Shown piece by piece: positions 8,485-10,602 of a DNA stretch of 10,602 bases. The stretch is taken from the NCBI GenBank assembly GCA_003024985.2, contig PXIH01S0021534.1; one strand, 5' to 3'. Below the pieces are notes generated by a model. It did no database searches. It saw nothing but the letters and a program-made list of their open reading frames with translations, and was not told the origin of the DNA. The translations under genes were made by a program, and so were the position numbers. The stretch is from Euperipatoides rowelli. Taxonomy: Eukaryota > Onychophora > Udeonychophora > Euonychophora > Peripatopsidae. Each line of letters opens with the position of its first letter. Position 1 is the stretch's first letter.

Positions 8485-8793
8485 ACTTGACAAAGGTATA
8501 ACTATGCAGCAATAACAACTAATTACATACTGAATGGATATAAAAAAATTCTCAATTCAACACTTAGTCCAGAAAACAAAAATTAAAAAAAAAAAACAAT
8601 TAAAAAAATGCATACATGACCACACGGCTAGAATTGTGTAAAACACAAATTAAAAAGGAAGTGGAAAAAAAAAACTTTTACAAGCTTGGACAAATAATAT
8701 GTCAAACATCAACATGAACTTTGCATATCACACTATGGCAGCCAAAAAAATTAAAAAAACTTGAATTTAGGCAAAAGTTTACAAAAAGATTAA

Positions 8794-9022
8794 CCCTTTC
8801 CAATCCACTGACGGTTATATTAAAACATTTTTTCTTTAGAATTCATCAGTTCAACAATCATTATCAGCCTCAAAAATGCTTAAAATTTAGTAAATTTATG
8901 TTCAAAGGGACTAAAATATATATATTTTTAATTATACCAAATGATTTAAAAAAAAACTAAAATTAACATTAGGGGATTTAAAGAGAATGCAATCAATGCA
9001 ATTTTAATGTGGAGTGGAAGGG
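8794..9022. mobile_element. Candidate piggyBac-type MITE, 229 bp, TTAA target duplication
   Basis: A TTAA at 8790-8793 is followed by CCCTTTCCAATCCAC. At the other end GTGGAGTGGAAGGG is followed by TTAA at 9023-9026. The terminal inverted repeats pair over about 14 bp with one gap and one mismatch, and both begin CCC/GGG beside TTAA. TTAA duplication with CCC termini is the established signature of piggyBac-superfamily elements. Subterminal words are also partly shared (ATTAAAA on each side). The interior is AT-rich with no transposase, so it would be non-autonomous. The evidence is short, and a chance inverted repeat cannot be fully excluded. Confidence 0.6.
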
Positions 9023-9338
9023 TTAATTAAAAAAACTGAGCTAAGGAAATTGCAAGAAAATTACTTTGCGACACTTCTGGATGTAAAATGAACCAAAATC
9101 TCAAGTTTTATCAAAAAATTCCAAAAATTTCAAAAGTCAGGCATCTTGGATCAGCCCCCCCCTAAGAAAAACACAAATTTCAGAAAAATCAAATTCACCG
9201 CTGTCCAAGATCAAATTAACTCTCACAAAACTAGACAAACAAATTAAATTTACTTAGAACATACAGGAAGTGAAACAAAAATCACAAAAATAGAAATTTC
9301 AAATATGCCATAGCCGCCATTTTGGGATATAAAATTTT

Positions 9339-9383
9339 CAATGATATCACAACTTAAGTGCAATGTTGTCACAACTTAAGTGC
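9339..9383. repeat. Tandem duplication, period 22 bp, two copies
   Basis: The unit beginning caatg at 9339 is repeated at 9361 with two mismatches in 22 bases. The 15-base word tcacaacttaagtgc is identical in both (9347-9361 and 9369-9383). Confidence 0.85.
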
Positions 9384-9702
9384 ATACATATTTTTTTAAA
9401 CATGACAAATTCAAAGAGAAAAAAATCAAAAAAAGTTTAGTAAGATTACTGACTTTGATTTAGAAGAGATTAAAAATTAATAAAAATATTAAAATTTAAA
9501 CATTTGCAGGAACAGGTTTGAGCATCCAATAAAAAAAGAAGGAAAAACTACTTAAACTCATCAATTCAGCCACTTTACATTACTAATTCTAATCTAACTT
9601 CGAAAAAGAAAAAAAAATCTAATTTTTACATTTTTTCATTAAAAAAATTGATACTCCTCCCCCCTTCCTTTTTAAAATTGGACACTCATACCATAAAAAA
9701 AG

Positions 9703-9716
9703 CCACTAGATGGTGC
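9703..9716 (+). promoter_or_regulatory. CTCF-core-like motif
   Basis: CCACTAGATGGTGC matches the CTCF core consensus CCASYAGRKGGCRS at 13 of 14 positions, the exception being T for C. CTCF is conserved across bilaterians. A single motif match does not show binding, and similar words occur in transposon families. Confidence 0.25.
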
Positions 9717-10014
9717 TACCTGTCACAGGACACCAAAATATGTCGGAAACCCCTAGTCTTTTACTCAGATATTACACAAGAAATTGCAGCAGAAATAACA
9801 TTAAAAAGGATCTGGTTCAAATATCAATAATACAACATTAAAAACCACTGCAATTTCACTAGGAGGCTCCTAACTTGCCAATATCTGTTCCCTGTACATC
9901 ACAGCTAGTATGAATGTAATATCTAATAGTAATCCAACAGTTACCACCTGTCAAAGATAACTGAGGAATCATGACTATGATTAGATAACCCATAACTAAT
10001 TATGCAGGTAAATT

Positions 10015-10541
10015 ATCACAATAAATCATAAAAATCAACAAAGTCAAATATACGTATAAATTCAAACTTTATTAAATTTGTCACTAATGTTTCTGTCATG
10101 CCGATAGTGTAATCTAATGTGTTTGTATGTTTATGCCATATTCCTAACGCACCCAGAACTGCTTGCTTTGGCACTCTTCAGTAGTGGCCACAGGAAGGAG
10201 ATATGCTGTACCTACTTTTAATGGCATTTCATTATTATTTTTAGTGTAGCATAGGAATCTGACCTGACTAAATTAATAGAAGACAGGGGAAGATAACGGG
10301 ACTTAATGCTAACATAGTAAGTATTCATGTTCTTGACAGTATCTGTAAAAGGAAAAACATCCTACACTCGTTTGAAACATTGCATACGGAGATATGACTA
10401 AGACTACAGCTATGATAATCTTAATAAAAAGACAGGTGATAGTCTTTTTATTAAGATTATCATAGCTGTAGTCTTAGTCAGACATTTGGAGATACAAATT
10501 CCTCCGGCAGTCTATCACATCTACCTTAGGAGATGTAATTT
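10015..10541. repeat. Right copy of ~515-bp long direct repeat, with added palindrome
   Basis: This is co-oriented with 1-514 and about 95% identical outside indels. It lacks about 20 bases present at 163-183 of the left copy and gains an inverted arm at about 10442-10480. Similarity ends near 10541, and the following bases to 10602 do not match those after 514. The bases just before 10015 (gcaggtaaatta) show no primer-binding site or TG...CA terminus, so identity as an LTR is unproven. The exact outer boundary at 10015 cannot be tested because the left copy reaches the window edge. Confidence 0.9.
10395..10480. repeat. Perfect long palindrome: 39-bp arms, 8-bp spacer
   Basis: The arm 10395-10433 is the exact reverse complement of 10442-10480, with aggtgata between. 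The arm includes gactaagactacagctatga and ends aataaaaagac. No mismatch is present over 39 pairs, so the event is young or maintained. The homologous position in the left repeat copy (about 400-460) has only one arm, then agtctatcactttgtc, which resembles the spacer region in inverted orientation. Confidence 0.95.
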
Positions 10542-10602
10542 CAATGATGTCAGCAATGATAGCAGCATTAATAGACCTCGGTATGACAGGATTTAAAAAA
10601 GA
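10542..10602. other. Sequence beyond the right repeat copy
   Basis: It has no counterpart after the left copy and no recognisable feature. Confidence 0.5.

Larger units (their letters stand above)
7450..8789. other. A-rich DNA upstream of gag; no gene
   Basis: On the element strand this is the position of the 5' leader and 5' LTR, yet I found neither a TGG-starting primer-binding site resembling a tRNA 3' end nor a sequence matching the pol-distal flank. The plus strand is markedly A-rich with many A5-A10 runs. It holds a perfect palindrome at 8011-8031, a palindromic aggacgtcct near 8307, and a two-copy 30-bp period repeat around catgatcaagc at 8427 and 8457. Confidence 0.5.
9027..10014. 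other. A-rich non-coding DNA
   Basis: No gene is supported. It contains a C8 run at 9155-9162, a tandem duplication at 9339-9383, a C6 run near 9659-9664, the CTCF-like word at 9703-9716 and a short interrupted palindrome (cctgtcacagg) at about 9719-9729. A 60-codon plus-strand open frame at 9648-9830 has no recognisable motif. Confidence 0.5.

Noticed and set aside
8721-8960. Plus-strand 79-codon Lys/Phe-rich open frame
   Set aside because: It runs across the boundary of the TTAA-flanked element and has AT-driven composition.
1-10541. Calling the outer direct repeats the LTRs of the retrotransposon
   Set aside because: Orientation and divergence would allow it, but there is no TG...CA terminus, no polypurine tract beside the left copy, no primer-binding site beside the right copy, and about 2.5 kb separates each from the coding core.
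1-10602. CRISPR array, tRNA or rRNA genes, bacterial-type operon or defence system
   Set aside because: No regularly spaced repeats with unique spacers, no tRNA-like folds with a recognisable T-arm, and no gene clustering; the content is eukaryotic repeat DNA.

Overview
The window looks like non-coding, repeat-rich DNA from an animal genome. It is strongly AT-rich, has many A-homopolymer runs, and shows no bacterial gene packing. Everything clearly coding-derived comes from one decayed Ty3/Gypsy (Metaviridae) retrotransposon on the minus strand. That element, together with a short element flanked by TTAA that looks like a piggyBac-type MITE, suits an invertebrate and perhaps an arthropod. I cannot name the species and saw no intact cellular gene.

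Layout on the plus-strand axis. Positions 1-514 are the left copy of a direct repeat whose right copy is 10015-10541, in the same orientation and about 95% identical by eye outside indels. Positions 515-2946 are AT-rich DNA with small tandem repeats (1257-1320, 2065-2121), a weak coding-like patch (about 1104-1240) and short palindromes. Positions 2947-7449 are the minus-strand retrotransposon core, read from high to low coordinates: gag, CCHC zinc knuckle, aspartic protease, reverse transcriptase, RNase H and integrase, in canonical Ty3/Gypsy order. Positions 7450-10014 are A-rich DNA holding a 229-bp TTAA-flanked MITE (8794-9022), a CTCF-like motif (9703-9716) and small repeats. The last ~60 bp (10542-10602) have no counterpart at the left.

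The retrotransposon is dead. I count eleven in-frame stops and about ten frame changes across roughly 4.5 kb. The reverse transcriptase YxDD box reads FQDY, so one catalytic aspartate is gone. The protease DTG, the RNase H acidic residues and the integrase D-D-35-E residues are still visible in the broken frames. I found no convincing LTR pair, primer-binding site or polypurine tract next to the core. The outer direct repeats sit about 2.4 and 2.6 kb beyond its ends and lack LTR hallmarks, so I do not call them LTRs with confidence.

The most distinctive signal is in the right repeat copy: a perfect 39-bp-arm palindrome with an 8-bp spacer that is absent from the left copy. The left copy carries one arm followed by the spacer in opposite orientation, the expected trace of an inverted template switch. 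I found no novel multi-gene system.
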